A DNA stretch of 64,000 nt from Acidobacteria bacterium Ga0077551. GTDB lineage: Bacteria; Pseudomonadota; Alphaproteobacteria; Caulobacterales; Hyphomonadaceae. Where the stretch lies: NCBI GenBank assembly GCA_001464545.1, contig LNFC01000023.1, forward strand, positions 124,001-188,000, given 5' to 3'. A model generated the notes under the pieces. It saw only the letters and a program-made list of their open reading frames with translations. It was not told the DNA's origin and did not search any database. Position 1 is the first letter of the stretch; each line of letters begins with the position of its first letter. Below, in pieces: positions 55,262 to 64,000 of the stretch. The translations under genes were made by a program, and so were the position numbers.

Positions 55262-56317
55262 TTACCCCGCGTACGCCGCCGCGAGGTCCGGGTCGCGGGT
55301 GGCGACGAGGTCGGCGAGGTCGGAGATGACTTTTGCCTGTTTCCAGGTGGCGTCGTCCTGCATCTTGCCGTCGATCATGGCGACGCCGGTGCCGTCCGGC
55401 ATGGCGGCGAGGATCTTGCGGGCGAACTTCACTTCGTCCGGGTCAGGAGAGAAGACGCGCTTGGCGATGGCAATTTGCGAGGGGTGAAGCGACCAGGTGC
55501 CGGAGCAGCCGAGCAGGAAGGCGTTGCGGAACTGCTGCTCGCAGGCTTCGCCGTCGGCAATGTCGCCGAAGGGGCCGTAGAAAGCGTTGATGCCGGCCAT
55601 CCGGCAGGCGTCGACCATGCGGGCGATGGTATAGTGCCAGGGGTCCTGCTGGACGCTGGCGCGCGGGGCGCCGTCCGTATTCGGATCATCGATGACGCGG
55701 TAGAAGGGATGGCCGCCGCCGACGCGGGTGGTTTTCATCTTGCGGTTTGCGGCGAGGTCGGCCGGGCCAAGCGAGATGCCCTGCATGCGCGGGGAGGCGA
55801 GGGCGATCTCCTCGACACGGGCCATGCCTTCGGCGGTCTCGAGGATGGCGTGGAAGAGGATCGGGCGTTTCAGGCCGGCCTTGGCTTCGAGCTGGGCGAC
55901 ATACTGGTCGGCGAAGTGGATGTCCCACGGACCTTCGACCTTGGGCAGCATGATCACGTCCAACTGGTGGCCGGCCTTGAGGACGAGGTCGGACACGTCC
56001 TGCTGGAACCAGGGGGAGTTGAGGCAGTTCACGCGGCTCCAGAAGCCGGTGCCCTTGGCCTGCCAGTCATACATGTTGGCCATCTCGACCGCGCCGGCGC
56101 GGGCGGCGTCCTTGGCATCGGCTGGGATCGCGTCTTCGAGGTTGGCGAGGATCACGTCCACGGTCGGCGCCATCTCGGGCACCTTGGCGCGGACCTTGTC
56201 GAGGTGCGGCGGGACAAAGTGGATCATCCGCTCGAGGCGGACGGGCAGGTCGCGCATCGGCTCGGGCGCGCCGATCGAAAGGGGCTTGAAGAAGTTACGC
56301 GGCGTTTTCTGAGACAT
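55262..56317 (-). CDS. HpcH/HpaI family CoA-ester lyase (malyl-CoA lyase-like)
   Basis: A 351-residue TIM-barrel protein. Motifs are [50 protein letters not shown] (metal Glu), [15 protein letters not shown] (metal Asp) and [15 protein letters not shown]. This pattern is close to L-malyl-CoA/beta-methylmalyl-CoA lyases. It differs clearly from the paralogue at 5021-5899, which is shorter. Together with the MaoC hydratase it suggests mesaconyl/methylmalyl-CoA metabolism. Confidence 0.85.
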   Translation of the reverse strand: MSQKTPRNFFKPLSIGAPEPMRDLPVRLERMIHFVPPHLDKVRAKVPEMAPTVDVILANLEDAIPADAKDAARAGAVEMANMYDWQAKGTGFWSRVNCLNSPWFQQDVSDLVLKAGHQLDVIMLPKVEGPWDIHFADQYVAQLEAKAGLKRPILFHAILETAEGMARVEEIALASPRMQGISLGPADLAANRKMKTTRVGGGHPFYRVIDDPNTDGAPRASVQQDPWHYTIARMVDACRMAGINAFYGPFGDIADGEACEQQFRNAFLLGCSGTWSLHPSQIAIAKRVFSPDPDEVKFARKILAAMPDGTGVAMIDGKMQDDATWKQAKVISDLADLVATRDPDLAAAYAG

Positions 56318-56441
56318 GGGCCCCTCCGTTTGCGCGCAGAGGATTAGGGCCGGTGTTGCAGCGCGTCAAATACCGCGGCGGCGCGGGAACATATGCCGCG
56401 TCCGCACGTTGATATTACCGAGCAACGTAAAGGACGTTTCC

Positions 56442-56615
56442 ATGTCACTTCTGATGATTCTGCTGACGATTTTCCTGCCGCCGGTCGCTGTGGCGCTGAA
56501 GCAGGGTATCGGTGTGCAATTCCTGATCAACCTCGTGCTGACGCTGATCGGCTGGCTGCCGGGCGTGATCCACGCGTTCTGGGTCAACACGCGGGGCGGC
56601 GAAACGCTCGCCTGA
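56442..56615 (+). CDS. YqaE/Pmp3 family small membrane protein
   Basis: A 57-residue protein with two hydrophobic helices and the Pmp3 pattern: LLMILLTIFLPPVAVALKQG then FLINLVLTLIGWLPGVIHAF, including the conserved PP in the first helix. Family members are linked to membrane potential and stress. The ATG at 56442 follows AAAGGA. It converges on xerD with a 7-bp gap. Confidence 0.9.
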   Translation: MSLLMILLTIFLPPVAVALKQGIGVQFLINLVLTLIGWLPGVIHAFWVNTRGGETLA

Positions 56616-56622
56616 GGCGCGT

Positions 56623-57519
56623 CTAGTTCGCCATCGGGTGGGCGGTTTCCAGCAATTCCTGCAATTCGTCGGTGAGGACGTGGGTATAGATCTGCGTCGT
56701 CGCGATATCGGCATGGCCGAGCAGCATTTGCACGGCGCGCAGGTCGGCGCCGCCCTGCAGCAGGTGCGTCGCATAGGCATGACGCAAGGCGTGCGGGTGG
56801 ACGCGCGCGGGGTCTAGCCCGGCTTCGGCGGCGATGCCTTCGAGCAGCTGGCCGAGTCGGCGGCGCGTCAGGTGGCCGCTCGCGCCGCGAGAGGGGAAGA
56901 CGAAATCTTCGGCGCGGGTTTTGACGTCAGGATCGGTGCGTTCTTCAAGCCAGTCGGACAGCGCCTGCAAGGCCGGGCGGCCGAGCGGGCAGAGGCGCTC
57001 CTTGCCGCCCTTGCCGCGAATGATGATGTCGCTGGTGACCCAGCGCGCGCCCTTGCGGCGGGGCAGGCTGCCCAGCGTCAGGGAAACGAGTTCCGAAGCG
57101 CGCAGGCCTGCCCCGTAGAGCAGTTCGACCAGGCATTTGAGCCGGGTGTCGTTTCCGCAGGCAAAGATCAGCGCCTTCATTTCCTCGCGGCTGAGAACAT
57201 CCGGGATCTCGCGCGCGGGCGAGGGGCCATCGAGGCGGGAGGTGGGATCGTCCTTGCGGTCGCCCTCCTCGAACAGGAAGCGGAAGAACCGGCGCAGCGC
57301 TGACAGCTTGCGGGCCTGCGAGGCGGGGGCGAGGCCGCGTTCGGCCAGGTCCGTGACCCAGGCGCTGAGTTCGGCGGGTTTCGCCCGCGTCAGGCGCCCG
57401 CTGCAGAAATCAGAGGCGTCCAGCAGGTCGCGGCCATAGGCGTCGAGCGTATTGGGGCTCGCCCCGCGCTCGGCGGACATCATTTCGAGAAAAGCGCCGA
57501 TGCGGTGTTTGTCTGACAT
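56623..57519 (-). CDS. xerD: Tyrosine recombinase XerD
   Basis: A 298-residue site-specific recombinase that resolves chromosome dimers at dif with XerC. The N-terminal SAM-like domain is followed by catalytic residues Arg in GAGLRASEL, Lys in GKGGKER, HxxR in HALRHAYATHLL, His in LGHADIATTQ and Tyr in IYTHV. It starts the xerD-aroK-aroB-CorC-bolA-J-domain order that is widespread in alphaproteobacteria. It is not accompanied by phage or integron genes. Confidence 0.95.
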   Translation of the reverse strand: MSDKHRIGAFLEMMSAERGASPNTLDAYGRDLLDASDFCSGRLTRAKPAELSAWVTDLAERGLAPASQARKLSALRRFFRFLFEEGDRKDDPTSRLDGPSPAREIPDVLSREEMKALIFACGNDTRLKCLVELLYGAGLRASELVSLTLGSLPRRKGARWVTSDIIIRGKGGKERLCPLGRPALQALSDWLEERTDPDVKTRAEDFVFPSRGASGHLTRRRLGQLLEGIAAEAGLDPARVHPHALRHAYATHLLQGGADLRAVQMLLGHADIATTQIYTHVLTDELQELLETAHPMAN

Positions 57520-57570
57520 GCCCGGGAGGCTAGGCCCGCGGGCTTAAGGCCGCGTAACCGCCAGATCGGG

Positions 57571-57705
57571 CTAGAATACGCCTTCGACGGGAATCCGGGT
57601 TTCGCCGTCCGGGGGCGGGTTCTTTACGGCCTGCTGGCCGAGCCACCACATGCCGCCAACGATCGCCACAGCGAGGACGACGAAGCCGATCAGGAATTTA
57701 CGCAT
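57571..57705 (-). CDS. Small single-helix membrane protein
   Basis: A 44-residue protein (MRKFLIGFVVLAVAIVGGMW at its start) with one hydrophobic helix and a short hydrophilic tail (about 20 residues ending VEGVF). It runs from an ATG at 57705 to a TAG at 57571 between xerD and aroK. The composition is clearly membrane-like, but the ribosome site is weak. It is not recognised. Confidence 0.5.
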   Translation of the reverse strand: MRKFLIGFVVLAVAIVGGMWWLGQQAVKNPPPDGETRIPVEGVF

Positions 57706-57810
57706 GGATTTTTGCCCCGAAAGCTGGTTTTCCGGGCGAATCCTGCCGCCCGAATGCGCCGTCTATGTGGCAGGTCTGTAAAAGGCGCGCAACGCCGGGT
57801 AAGAGAGAGC

Positions 57811-58371
57811 ATGCCGGACGACAATGACCCTTCAAGCCCGACGCCCCCTTTCGCGGGGCGTACGATCGCGCTTGTGGGTCTGATGGGCGCCGGAAAGTCG
57901 ACTGTCGGGCGCCGCTTGGCCGAAAAGCTCGGCCGGGAATTCTATGACAGCGACACGGAAATCGAGAAGGCGGCCGGCTTGTCGATCTCGGACATCTTCG
58001 CGCTGCACGGCGAAGCGGACTTCCGGCGCGGGGAGAAGCAGGTGCTGAAACGCCTGCTGGACCTGCCGCCACACGTGCTGGCGACCGGAGGCGGGGCCTT
58101 CATCGACGCCGAGACGCGGGCGGTGATGAAGGAGAAGGCGGTGACCGTCTGGCTGAACGCCGACCTTGAGACCTTGTGGCGCCGGGTGCAGAAGCGCGAC
58201 AACCGGCCGCTGCTGAAGCGCGCCGACGCCAAGGCACACCTGTCAAACCTCGTGACCGAGCGTGAACCTTTTTATTCACAGGCTGACCTTAATGTTCAGT
58301 CCAAGGATGGCCCGCATACCAATACGGTCAACGCCATCCTGAAAGCCCTGCAGACCTGGACCCCGACATGA
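57811..58371 (+). CDS. aroK: Shikimate kinase
   Basis: A 186-residue kinase of the shikimate pathway. Walker A is [11 protein letters not shown], the shikimate-binding block is [10 protein letters not shown], the ATP lid has KRDNRPLL and the GGGAF motif is present. The ATG at 57811 gives a short proline-rich extension before the domain. The stop overlaps the aroB start by 4 nt (ATGA), indicating coupling. Confidence 0.96.
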   Translation: MPDDNDPSSPTPPFAGRTIALVGLMGAGKSTVGRRLAEKLGREFYDSDTEIEKAAGLSISDIFALHGEADFRRGEKQVLKRLLDLPPHVLATGGGAFIDAETRAVMKEKAVTVWLNADLETLWRRVQKRDNRPLLKRADAKAHLSNLVTEREPFYSQADLNVQSKDGPHTNTVNAILKALQTWTPT

Positions 58372-59498
58372 CGACCACCGCTTCCTTCGAAACTGTCCGG
58401 GTAGACCTCGGCGCGCGCGCCTATGACATTCTCGTCGGCCACGGCGCGCTGACGGAGCTGGGCCCCCGTCTCGCGCTTCTGGTGAAGCGTCCGCGCGCCT
58501 TCGTGCTGACGGACGAAACTGTGATGCGCCATCACAAGGCGCGGCTGGAGACGGCGGTAGCCGGGGCCGGGATCAAACTCGACTGGATGGCCCTTCCGCC
58601 GGGCGAGCAGACGAAGACGTTTGCGCAGCTCGGCCATGTGCTCGATTGGCTGTTGGCCGGCGGGGCAGACCGGGGCGATGTGCTGATCGCGTTCGGCGGC
58701 GGCGTGATCGGCGACATGGGCGGCCTCGCCGCCAGCCTGATGAAGCGCGGCATGGGCTTCGTGCAGGTTCCGACGACACTGCTGGCACAGGTCGATTCCT
58801 CCGTAGGCGGAAAGACAGCCGTGAACACGCCGCGCGGCAAGAACCTTGTCGGCGCGTTCTACCAGCCGAGATTGGTGATCGCTGATACCGAACTCCTCAC
58901 GACGCTGCCCGAGCGCGAGATGAAGGCCGGCTATGCCGAGATCCTGAAATACGGCCTGATCAATGATGCGCCGTTCTTCGACTGGCTGGCCGCGAACGGG
59001 CGCAAGGTTCTGGGGCTCGAACCGGAAGCGGCGCGCTACGCCGTCGCACGCTCCTGCGCCGCGAAGGCGGCAATCGTGGTGGAGGACGAAACCGAGACAG
59101 GCGTGCGCCAGCTGCTGAATCTCGGCCACACGTTCGGTCATGCGCTGGAGGCGGCCAACGGCTATGGGCCGGACCTGCTGCACGGCGAGGCCGTCGCACT
59201 CGGCATGGCAATCGCGTTCCGGTATGGCGCCGAACTTGGGGTCACGCCGCCGGCGGATGCGCGCCGGGTGGCGGATGTGATCCGTGCTTCGGGCCTGCCG
59301 GCCGATCTCGGGGGCAGGGACCGCACGCGCTTCACGGCGCCGCGTCTCACCGAACTGATGCAGCAGGACAAGAAGGCGCGCGGCGGGCGCGTGCCGTTGA
59401 TCCTCGCGCGCGGGATCGGCGCCTCCTACATTCATCCGGATGCGGATCTTGCGTCCATCGAAGCCTTCCTGGCCCGTGAACTCCTTGAAACCGCCTAG
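58368..59498 (+). CDS. aroB: 3-dehydroquinate synthase
   Basis: A 376-residue NAD- and metal-dependent enzyme that makes 3-dehydroquinate from DAHP. Signature blocks are [36 protein letters not shown] and [12 protein letters not shown], which contain the metal ligands. It is translationally coupled to aroK. Length is normal. Confidence 0.97.
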   Translation: MTTTASFETVRVDLGARAYDILVGHGALTELGPRLALLVKRPRAFVLTDETVMRHHKARLETAVAGAGIKLDWMALPPGEQTKTFAQLGHVLDWLLAGGADRGDVLIAFGGGVIGDMGGLAASLMKRGMGFVQVPTTLLAQVDSSVGGKTAVNTPRGKNLVGAFYQPRLVIADTELLTTLPEREMKAGYAEILKYGLINDAPFFDWLAANGRKVLGLEPEAARYAVARSCAAKAAIVVEDETETGVRQLLNLGHTFGHALEAANGYGPDLLHGEAVALGMAIAFRYGAELGVTPPADARRVADVIRASGLPADLGGRDRTRFTAPRLTELMQQDKKARGGRVPLILARGIGASYIHPDADLASIEAFLARELLETA

Positions 59499-59516
59499 AG
59501 AGACCTACCATCCGAC

Positions 59517-60779
59517 ATGATTGCCGGTTACCTGATTGCCATCTTTGTCCTGCTTTGCCTGTCTGCCTTTTTCTCCGGGTCTGAAACGGCGCTGACAGCT
59601 GCGTCCCGCGCCCGGATGCACCAGCTCGAAAAGGAGGGCGACAAACGCGCCCGCGCCGTCAACCGGCTGCTCTCCAACCGGGAAGATTTCATTGGCGCCA
59701 TCCTTCTGGGCAACAACCTCGTCAATATCCTGGCGTCGGTGCTCGCGACGTCGCTGTTCACCTACATGTTCGGGGCGGGCGGTCTGGCTTTGGCCGTGGC
59801 GACCGGCGTGATGACCATCACGGTTCTGATCTTTTCGGAAGTGATGCCGAAGACCTACGCCATCTCGCGGCCGGACAGCCTGGCGCTGCTCGTGGCCCGG
59901 CCCATCGGTATCGTGGTGAGCGGGGCGTCATGGATCATCCAGCTGATCCGCTTCATCGTGAAGATGTTGCTCACCCTGTTCGGACTTGCGGGGCCGGCGG
60001 TCCCCGTTTCTGCGGAGCAGGAAATCCGCGGCGCGATCGATCTGCATGCTCTTGAGGGCGGTGTCGAAAGCGGCGACCGGCTGCGGCTCGTCGGCGCGCT
60101 CGATCTCAAGGACCTGACGGTCGAAGACGTCATGATCCACCGCAAGAACATCCAGATGCTGAATGCCGACATGGACCGGCGTCAGCTGGTGATGAAGGCG
60201 CTGGCGAGCCCCCATACGCGCCTGCCGCTCTACCGCGGCGAGAAGGAAGAGATCATCGGTATCCTGCATGCCAAGGACCTGCTGCGCGCCGCGCTGCCGA
60301 TGGGCGGGGACCTTTCAAAGCTCGACCTCGACTCGATCCTGCGCAAGCCCTGGTTCGTGCCGGAGACGACGCAGGTGAAGGACCAGCTCGACCAGTTCCT
60401 GTCAAAGGGCCAGCATTTCGCGCTCGTCGTCGACGAGTACGGCGAGCTGCAGGGCATGATCACGCTGGAAGACATTCTCGAGGAGATCGTCGGCGCGATC
60501 CATGACGAGCATGATGTACAGATTCAGGGCGTGCGATCGCAGGTCGATGGTTCGGTGAATGTCGATGGCTGGGTGCCGATCCGAGACCTCAACCGGGCGA
60601 CCGGCTGGGTATTGCCCGACGAGGAAGCGGTGACCGTGGCGGGCCTCGTGATCCACGAAGCGCAAACGATCCCGGAGCCGGGGCAGAGTTTCGTCTTCCA
60701 TGGCTACCGGTTCAACATCCTCCGCCGCCAGCGCAACCAGGTGACGGGCGTGAACATTTCGAAGGTTGACGCAGGTTAA
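59517..60779 (+). CDS. CNNM/CorC-type transporter (DUF21 and CBS domains)
   Basis: A 420-residue paralogue of the protein at 46649. It has a DUF21 domain (LSAFFSGSETALTAASRARM), a CBS pair (about residues 195-330) and a C-terminal CorC_HlyC domain. It follows aroB by 18 bases, a position that is conserved in alphaproteobacteria. Putative divalent ion handling. The TAA overlaps the bolA stop (60776-60779). Confidence 0.92.
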   Translation: MIAGYLIAIFVLLCLSAFFSGSETALTAASRARMHQLEKEGDKRARAVNRLLSNREDFIGAILLGNNLVNILASVLATSLFTYMFGAGGLALAVATGVMTITVLIFSEVMPKTYAISRPDSLALLVARPIGIVVSGASWIIQLIRFIVKMLLTLFGLAGPAVPVSAEQEIRGAIDLHALEGGVESGDRLRLVGALDLKDLTVEDVMIHRKNIQMLNADMDRRQLVMKALASPHTRLPLYRGEKEEIIGILHAKDLLRAALPMGGDLSKLDLDSILRKPWFVPETTQVKDQLDQFLSKGQHFALVVDEYGELQGMITLEDILEEIVGAIHDEHDVQIQGVRSQVDGSVNVDGWVPIRDLNRATGWVLPDEEAVTVAGLVIHEAQTIPEPGQSFVFHGYRFNILRRQRNQVTGVNISKVDAG

Positions 60780-61048
60780 GGCGCGGTGGCCTTCAGGGCG
60801 AGCGCGTGCAGGCCGGAATCGAACTCCTTCTGCAACACCAGCATGACGGTGCGTTGCACCTGCACGCGCGAGAGCCCGGCAAAAGCCTCCGCGACAATTT
60901 CGACAGAATAGTGAGTCTCGCCGCCAGGCGCGGCGCCGGCATGGCCTGCATGCTTGGCGCTGTCGTCAGTGATCATGAGGGAAGCGGGCGAGAAGGCTTC
61001 GGTCAGAATCTCTTCAATTCGCGATCGTCTGTCACTTGGTTGTGGCAT
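60776..61048 (-). CDS. bolA: BolA family protein
   Basis: A 90-residue protein of the BolA family, which partners with monothiol glutaredoxins in iron-sulfur handling. The ATG at 61048 is chosen; the frame is open to 61171. The fold contains HYSVEIVAEAFAGLSRVQVQ and the C-terminal FDSGLHALALKAT. The 31-bp gap to the J-domain gene holds both promoters or leaders. Confidence 0.9.
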   Translation of the reverse strand: MPQPSDRRSRIEEILTEAFSPASLMITDDSAKHAGHAGAAPGGETHYSVEIVAEAFAGLSRVQVQRTVMLVLQKEFDSGLHALALKATAP

Positions 61049-61079
61049 CTTTAAGCGGCGCTCCCTATTATCGTGGCCC

Positions 61080-61703
61080 ATGTCCGACAGCGATCCCTTC
61101 CGATACCGCGTCAAGTTCAAAGATATACGCGTGAACCCTCCCAAGGACGAGGCGTCGCGTGCGCGCGCCAAGCAAACGCGGGTGTGCGACGAGCCGAACT
61201 GTGACCTCGAAGGTGCCTTCCCGGCGCCGCGCCAAGGCGGGAAGGGTCGGCACTTTTTCTGCGAGCAACATGTTTCGGACTACAATCGCCGTTTCAATTT
61301 CTTCGAAGGCATGAGCGAGGCCGAAGCGGCCTCCTTCGTGCGCTCTGAGCGCTACGGCCACAAACGCACCTGGCGGATGGGCGCGGGGCCGATGGGCGGC
61401 AAGCGCAGCGCGCACGCCAACGATCCGCGCCGCTGGGCCGGGCGGGGCTTCTTCGACGTGGATGATACGCCCGCTGCCGAAGCGCGGGTCGAGGCGCATC
61501 GCTCGAGCCTGCAACTCAGGGCGCTGCGCGAACTCGACCTCGAGGCAGATGCCCAGCCGGCCGAGATCCGCGCGCGCTATGCCGAGTATATCCGCCGCTT
61601 TCACCCGGATTCGAACAAGGGTGACCGCTCCAGCGAGCACAAGCTTGAACGGGTCGTGCGCGCCGGCAAGCTGCTCAAGGCCTCGGGCCTGATGCGGACC
61701 TGA
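61080..61703 (+). CDS. J-domain protein with an N-terminal cysteine region
   Basis: A 207-residue DnaJ-like co-chaperone with the J domain at its C-terminus (about residues 145-205): LDLEADAQPAEIRARYAEYI then RRFHPDSNKGD with HPD. The N-terminal part has CDEPNC and FFCEQHV, a pattern that could bind a metal. The position next to bolA is conserved in alphaproteobacteria, often ahead of cobS, which here lies about 22 kb away. Confidence 0.88.
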   Translation: MSDSDPFRYRVKFKDIRVNPPKDEASRARAKQTRVCDEPNCDLEGAFPAPRQGGKGRHFFCEQHVSDYNRRFNFFEGMSEAEAASFVRSERYGHKRTWRMGAGPMGGKRSAHANDPRRWAGRGFFDVDDTPAAEARVEAHRSSLQLRALRELDLEADAQPAEIRARYAEYIRRFHPDSNKGDRSSEHKLERVVRAGKLLKASGLMRT

Positions 61704-61809
61704 CGGGGCCGTCCATGCCGCATGGACATGGGCAAGGAGTTTGTGGTCAAAGGCGCACGGAACCGGGATTCGCGGCTGGCGCTCGCGGACCCGCAAAGAG
61801 GCAAGGCGC

Positions 61810-62799
61810 ATGAGCAAAGGTCTGGTGACGGTTGTCGGGGGTTCGGGCTTCATTGGCCGGTATGCCGCCCGCACGCTGGTAGAGCGCGGCTGGCGCGTCC
61901 GGGTCGCCTGCCGCCGGGTGCATACGGCCATCGACGTGCGCCTCGCCGGCCCGCCGGGTTGGGTCGACATCGTGCAGGCCAACGTGCGCGACCGGGCCTC
62001 GATCGACCGAGCGCTGGAAGGCGCTGACGCCGTCGTGAACCTGGTCGGCATCCTGTTCGAAAGCGGCAAGCAAACCTATGCCGGCTCGCAGGGCGAAGGC
62101 GCCGCGCTGGTGGCCGAAGCGGCAGCGGCAAAGGGCATCACACGGTTCGTGCAGGTCTCGGCCATCGGGGCGAATGCGGAGTCGAAGTCGCCTTATGGCC
62201 GCACCAAGGCGCAGGGCGAAGCGGATGTGCGCAAGTTCGTCCCCACCGCGACCATCCTGCGCCCCTCCATCGTGTTCGGGGCCGAGGACCAGTTCTTCAA
62301 CCGGTTCGCGGCCATGGCGCGCTCGTTGCCCTTCCTGCCGGCGATTGGCGGCGGCAAGACGAAGTTCCAGCCGGTCTATGCGGGCAATGTGGCGAGCGCG
62401 ATTGCGGCGGCCGTCGATACCGATACGGCCGAAGGCAAGACGTATGAGCTCGGCGGGCCGGGCGTCTACACGTTCAACGAACTCTACGACATCATTCTGA
62501 AGACCATCGACCTGAAGCGGTTCAAGCTTCCGCTGCCCTTCTTCGTGGCGCGGCCTTTCGGTTACATCACCGGCGCTGTATGGCGTTTCGTGCCGCCCTT
62601 TTCCTGGGGCTTCCTGGGCGCCCCGCCGCTGACGGGGTCACAGGTCGAGATGCTGAAGGACGACAATGTGGTGGCGCCCGGCGCCCTCACGCTGGCCGAT
62701 CTCGGCGTGACGGACCCGGAATCGGTTGAAGCGATTGTGCCGCGCTATCTCTGGCGCTTCCGCACCTACGGCGAATTCCACAAGCCCAGCGAAGCCTGA
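61810..62799 (+). CDS. NDUFA9-like NAD(P)-binding protein
   Basis: A 329-residue atypical SDR resembling the NDUFA9 subunit of mitochondrial complex I. The nucleotide motif is VVGGSGFIGRYAARTLVERG; the segment AIGANAESKSPYGRTKAQGE carries a Tyr-x3-Lys-like YGRTK. It is thought to bind NADPH or act on quinone/polyketide. The ATG at 61810 is preferred over an upstream ATG at 61741. It abuts uppP with no gap between stops. Confidence 0.85.
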   Translation: MSKGLVTVVGGSGFIGRYAARTLVERGWRVRVACRRVHTAIDVRLAGPPGWVDIVQANVRDRASIDRALEGADAVVNLVGILFESGKQTYAGSQGEGAALVAEAAAAKGITRFVQVSAIGANAESKSPYGRTKAQGEADVRKFVPTATILRPSIVFGAEDQFFNRFAAMARSLPFLPAIGGGKTKFQPVYAGNVASAIAAAVDTDTAEGKTYELGGPGVYTFNELYDIILKTIDLKRFKLPLPFFVARPFGYITGAVWRFVPPFSWGFLGAPPLTGSQVEMLKDDNVVAPGALTLADLGVTDPESVEAIVPRYLWRFRTYGEFHKPSEA

Positions 62800-63654
62800 T
62801 CAGGCGACCATCGGGATCGGCATCATCGTCAGCAGCGCGATGCCCAGCAGGATCCGGTAGGCCACGAAGGGCAGAAAGCTCATCCGGCGTACCAGTGCCA
62901 TCAGGATGTAGATCGCCACGAGTCCCGAGAGCGCCGAACCCACGCCGATGGCGATGGCTTCGCCGGCCGTGACCGTCACTGTCCCGACTTCGCTGCCGAA
63001 ATAGAATTCCGCGATCATGTAGAGACCTACGGCGGTCAGCACCGGCGCTCCGACCAGCATGCCGAATTTTGCGGCGTCCGGGCGCGAATAGCCCAGCGCG
63101 CGGGCGGTGGTCATGGTGATGCCGGAGCGCGACGTGCCGGGCAGGACGGCCGCGATGACCTGGACCGCGCCGATCAGGACAGCGTGCCAGGGCGGCATAT
63201 CGTTGATAGTGCGGGTTTTGGCGCCGTAGATGTCGGCGAGGCCGAGCAGGATGCCGAATCCGATCAGCGGGATGGCCACGCCTTGCACCGAACGAACGGC
63301 TTCGTTCACCGAATCCGGAATGTACAGGCGCGCTATGGCAAGACCGAGGATGGTCAGCGGCAGGGAGGCCAGCAGGTTCATGGCAAGGCGTTCGCCCGGG
63401 CTGAGTTCGCGCTTGGCGCCGAGCGCGCCGGGAAGGGCGAACACGCCGACAATCGCTTCCCCGATCTCCTTGCGGAAATAGATCAGCATCGATGCCACGG
63501 TGCCGAAGTTTGCGACGGCATTGATCAGCAGCTCGTCGCGGCCTTCATATCCGAAATAGCTGGCCGCCAGCAGAACGTGCGCGGAGGAGGACACAGGCAG
63601 CCATTCGGTGATGCCCTGCACAATCGAGATGATGAGAATCTGGAGGATCGACAT
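62800..63654 (-). CDS. uppP: Undecaprenyl-diphosphatase UppP
   Basis: A 284-residue membrane enzyme that recycles undecaprenyl diphosphate for peptidoglycan synthesis. The signature is GITEWLPVSSSAH and the second motif is PGTSRSGITM; eight hydrophobic helices are visible. It faces away from gltD across 274 bases. Confidence 0.96.
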   Translation of the reverse strand: MSILQILIISIVQGITEWLPVSSSAHVLLAASYFGYEGRDELLINAVANFGTVASMLIYFRKEIGEAIVGVFALPGALGAKRELSPGERLAMNLLASLPLTILGLAIARLYIPDSVNEAVRSVQGVAIPLIGFGILLGLADIYGAKTRTINDMPPWHAVLIGAVQVIAAVLPGTSRSGITMTTARALGYSRPDAAKFGMLVGAPVLTAVGLYMIAEFYFGSEVGTVTVTAGEAIAIGVGSALSGLVAIYILMALVRRMSFLPFVAYRILLGIALLTMMPIPMVA

Positions 63655-63928
63655 GGGCTCGCCGGGTCTGCTGGATGGGTTCGGCCAGCCCTAGCGCAGA
63701 AAGGTAAAGCTTTGGAGCCGCCTTCTGCGCCGGGTGAGCAAATTGAGCTATTCCAAAATGATATGTATATTTGCGTATGCGGAAGTCCCTGAGAGTGCTG
63801 GGAGTGAAAAAGCACCGGGTGTGTATCACTTTGATATTTTGAATCAGATATCCATATTGCTGTGCGCTGCACGTCGCTCTAAATGCAGGGCTCGCGCGCA
63901 GAGGGCGCGGTGACCGGAGAGCGCCCCA
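63655..63928. promoter_or_regulatory. AT-rich gap upstream of gltD
   Basis: The central part (63746-63870) is unusually A/T-rich for this DNA. It includes the inverted repeat GATAT/ATATC at 63833-63837 and 63848-63852 with a 10-base spacer, which could be a regulator site. A promoter for gltD or for uppP is likely here, but no clear -35/-10 pair can be fixed. Confidence 0.4.
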
Positions 63929-64000
63929 ATGGCCGAGAAGATGCTGCAATTCACGAAAGTCTCCCGGTCCATGCCGGCGAAGCGGCCTGCGGCGGCGCGG
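63929..64000 (+). CDS. gltD: Glutamate synthase small subunit GltD, N-terminal fragment
   Basis: The window ends inside this gene after 24 codons (MAEKMLQFTKVSRSMPAKRP then AAAR). The ATG at 63929 follows GGAGA. The opening matches the N-terminus of the NADPH glutamate synthase beta subunit, which precedes its two [4Fe-4S] sites. Only the start is visible, so the assignment rests on this short block. Confidence 0.65.
   Translation, partial: MAEKMLQFTKVSRSMPAKRPAAAR

Noticed and set aside
1-64000. CRISPR array, tRNA or rRNA genes
   Set aside because: No regularly spaced repeats and no cloverleaf or rRNA sequence could be recognised by eye; short degenerate cases cannot be fully excluded.
1-64000. 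Insertion sequence or prophage
   Set aside because: No transposase, phage structural or lysis genes were found; XerD is the housekeeping recombinase in its usual neighbourhood.

Overview
The window is GC-rich, gene-dense chromosomal DNA from an alphaproteobacterium. The conserved blocks (dapF-mtaB-ftsY-yciB-ccmGDCBA-acnA, xerD-aroK-aroB-CorC-bolA-dnaJ, hisB/H/A/F/E, cobS-cobT, gltD) are typical of that class. The mix of TonB receptor, amidohydrolases, CoA-ester lyases, c-di-GMP enzymes and a carotenoid oxygenase suggests a marine stalked relative of Hyphomonas; that genus-level guess is inference. I see no transposase, phage gene, CRISPR array, rRNA or tRNA.

Layout. 1-3.8 kb: 3' end of a TonB-dependent receptor, a secreted amidohydrolase, RarD and LysE exporters. 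3.8-8.3 kb: a serine hydrolase, then a CoA-ester lyase, an ArsC-like protein and a MaoC hydratase resembling mesaconyl-CoA hydratase. 8.3-22.8 kb: dapF, mtaB, ftsY, yciB, the ccm cytochrome c maturation operon and acnA, with inserted accessory genes (membrane protein/XRE pair, D-aminoacylase, EamA transporter, NUDIX, MarR). acnA is broken by an internal deletion. 22.9-30.4 kb: DUF1223 protein, a four-gene Gld-type ABC transporter operon with 4-nt overlaps, and creatininase-purK-purE. 30.6-36.7 kb: diguanylate cyclase, DUF465, an odd SDR, PhoD, RluD, DUF3108, rpmB. 36.8-41.6 kb: an amidohydrolase and cobS-cobT. 41.6-42.0 kb: the only gene-free stretch over 300 bases, with several small hairpins. 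42-50.7 kb: his genes in the order hisE, F, A, H, B, all on the minus strand but separated by genes mostly on the other strand. 50.8-56.6 kb: an EAL protein, GNAT, SnoaL-like protein, SDR, alpha/beta hydrolase, a second CoA-ester lyase and a small Pmp3-type protein. 56.6-64 kb: xerD, aroK, aroB, CorC, bolA, J-domain protein, NDUFA9-like protein, uppP and the start of gltD.

Main observations: a deletion of about 55 nt in acnA; the colinear but interrupted his gene set; a perfect 33-bp inverted repeat of REP type at 15939-16024; a clustered CCTTGTC operator-like array before the membrane/XRE pair; a MarR protein with a histone-H1-like Lys/Ala tail whose terminator lies inside ccmG; an SDR lacking the catalytic tyrosine and preceded by a hairpin and leader ORF; five convergent gene pairs sharing the stop tetranucleotide YTAR; and two unlisted small membrane-type proteins (45008-45151 and 57571-57705). 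No single new multi-gene system is evident; the Gld-type operon and the small regulatory units are the best candidates for follow-up.
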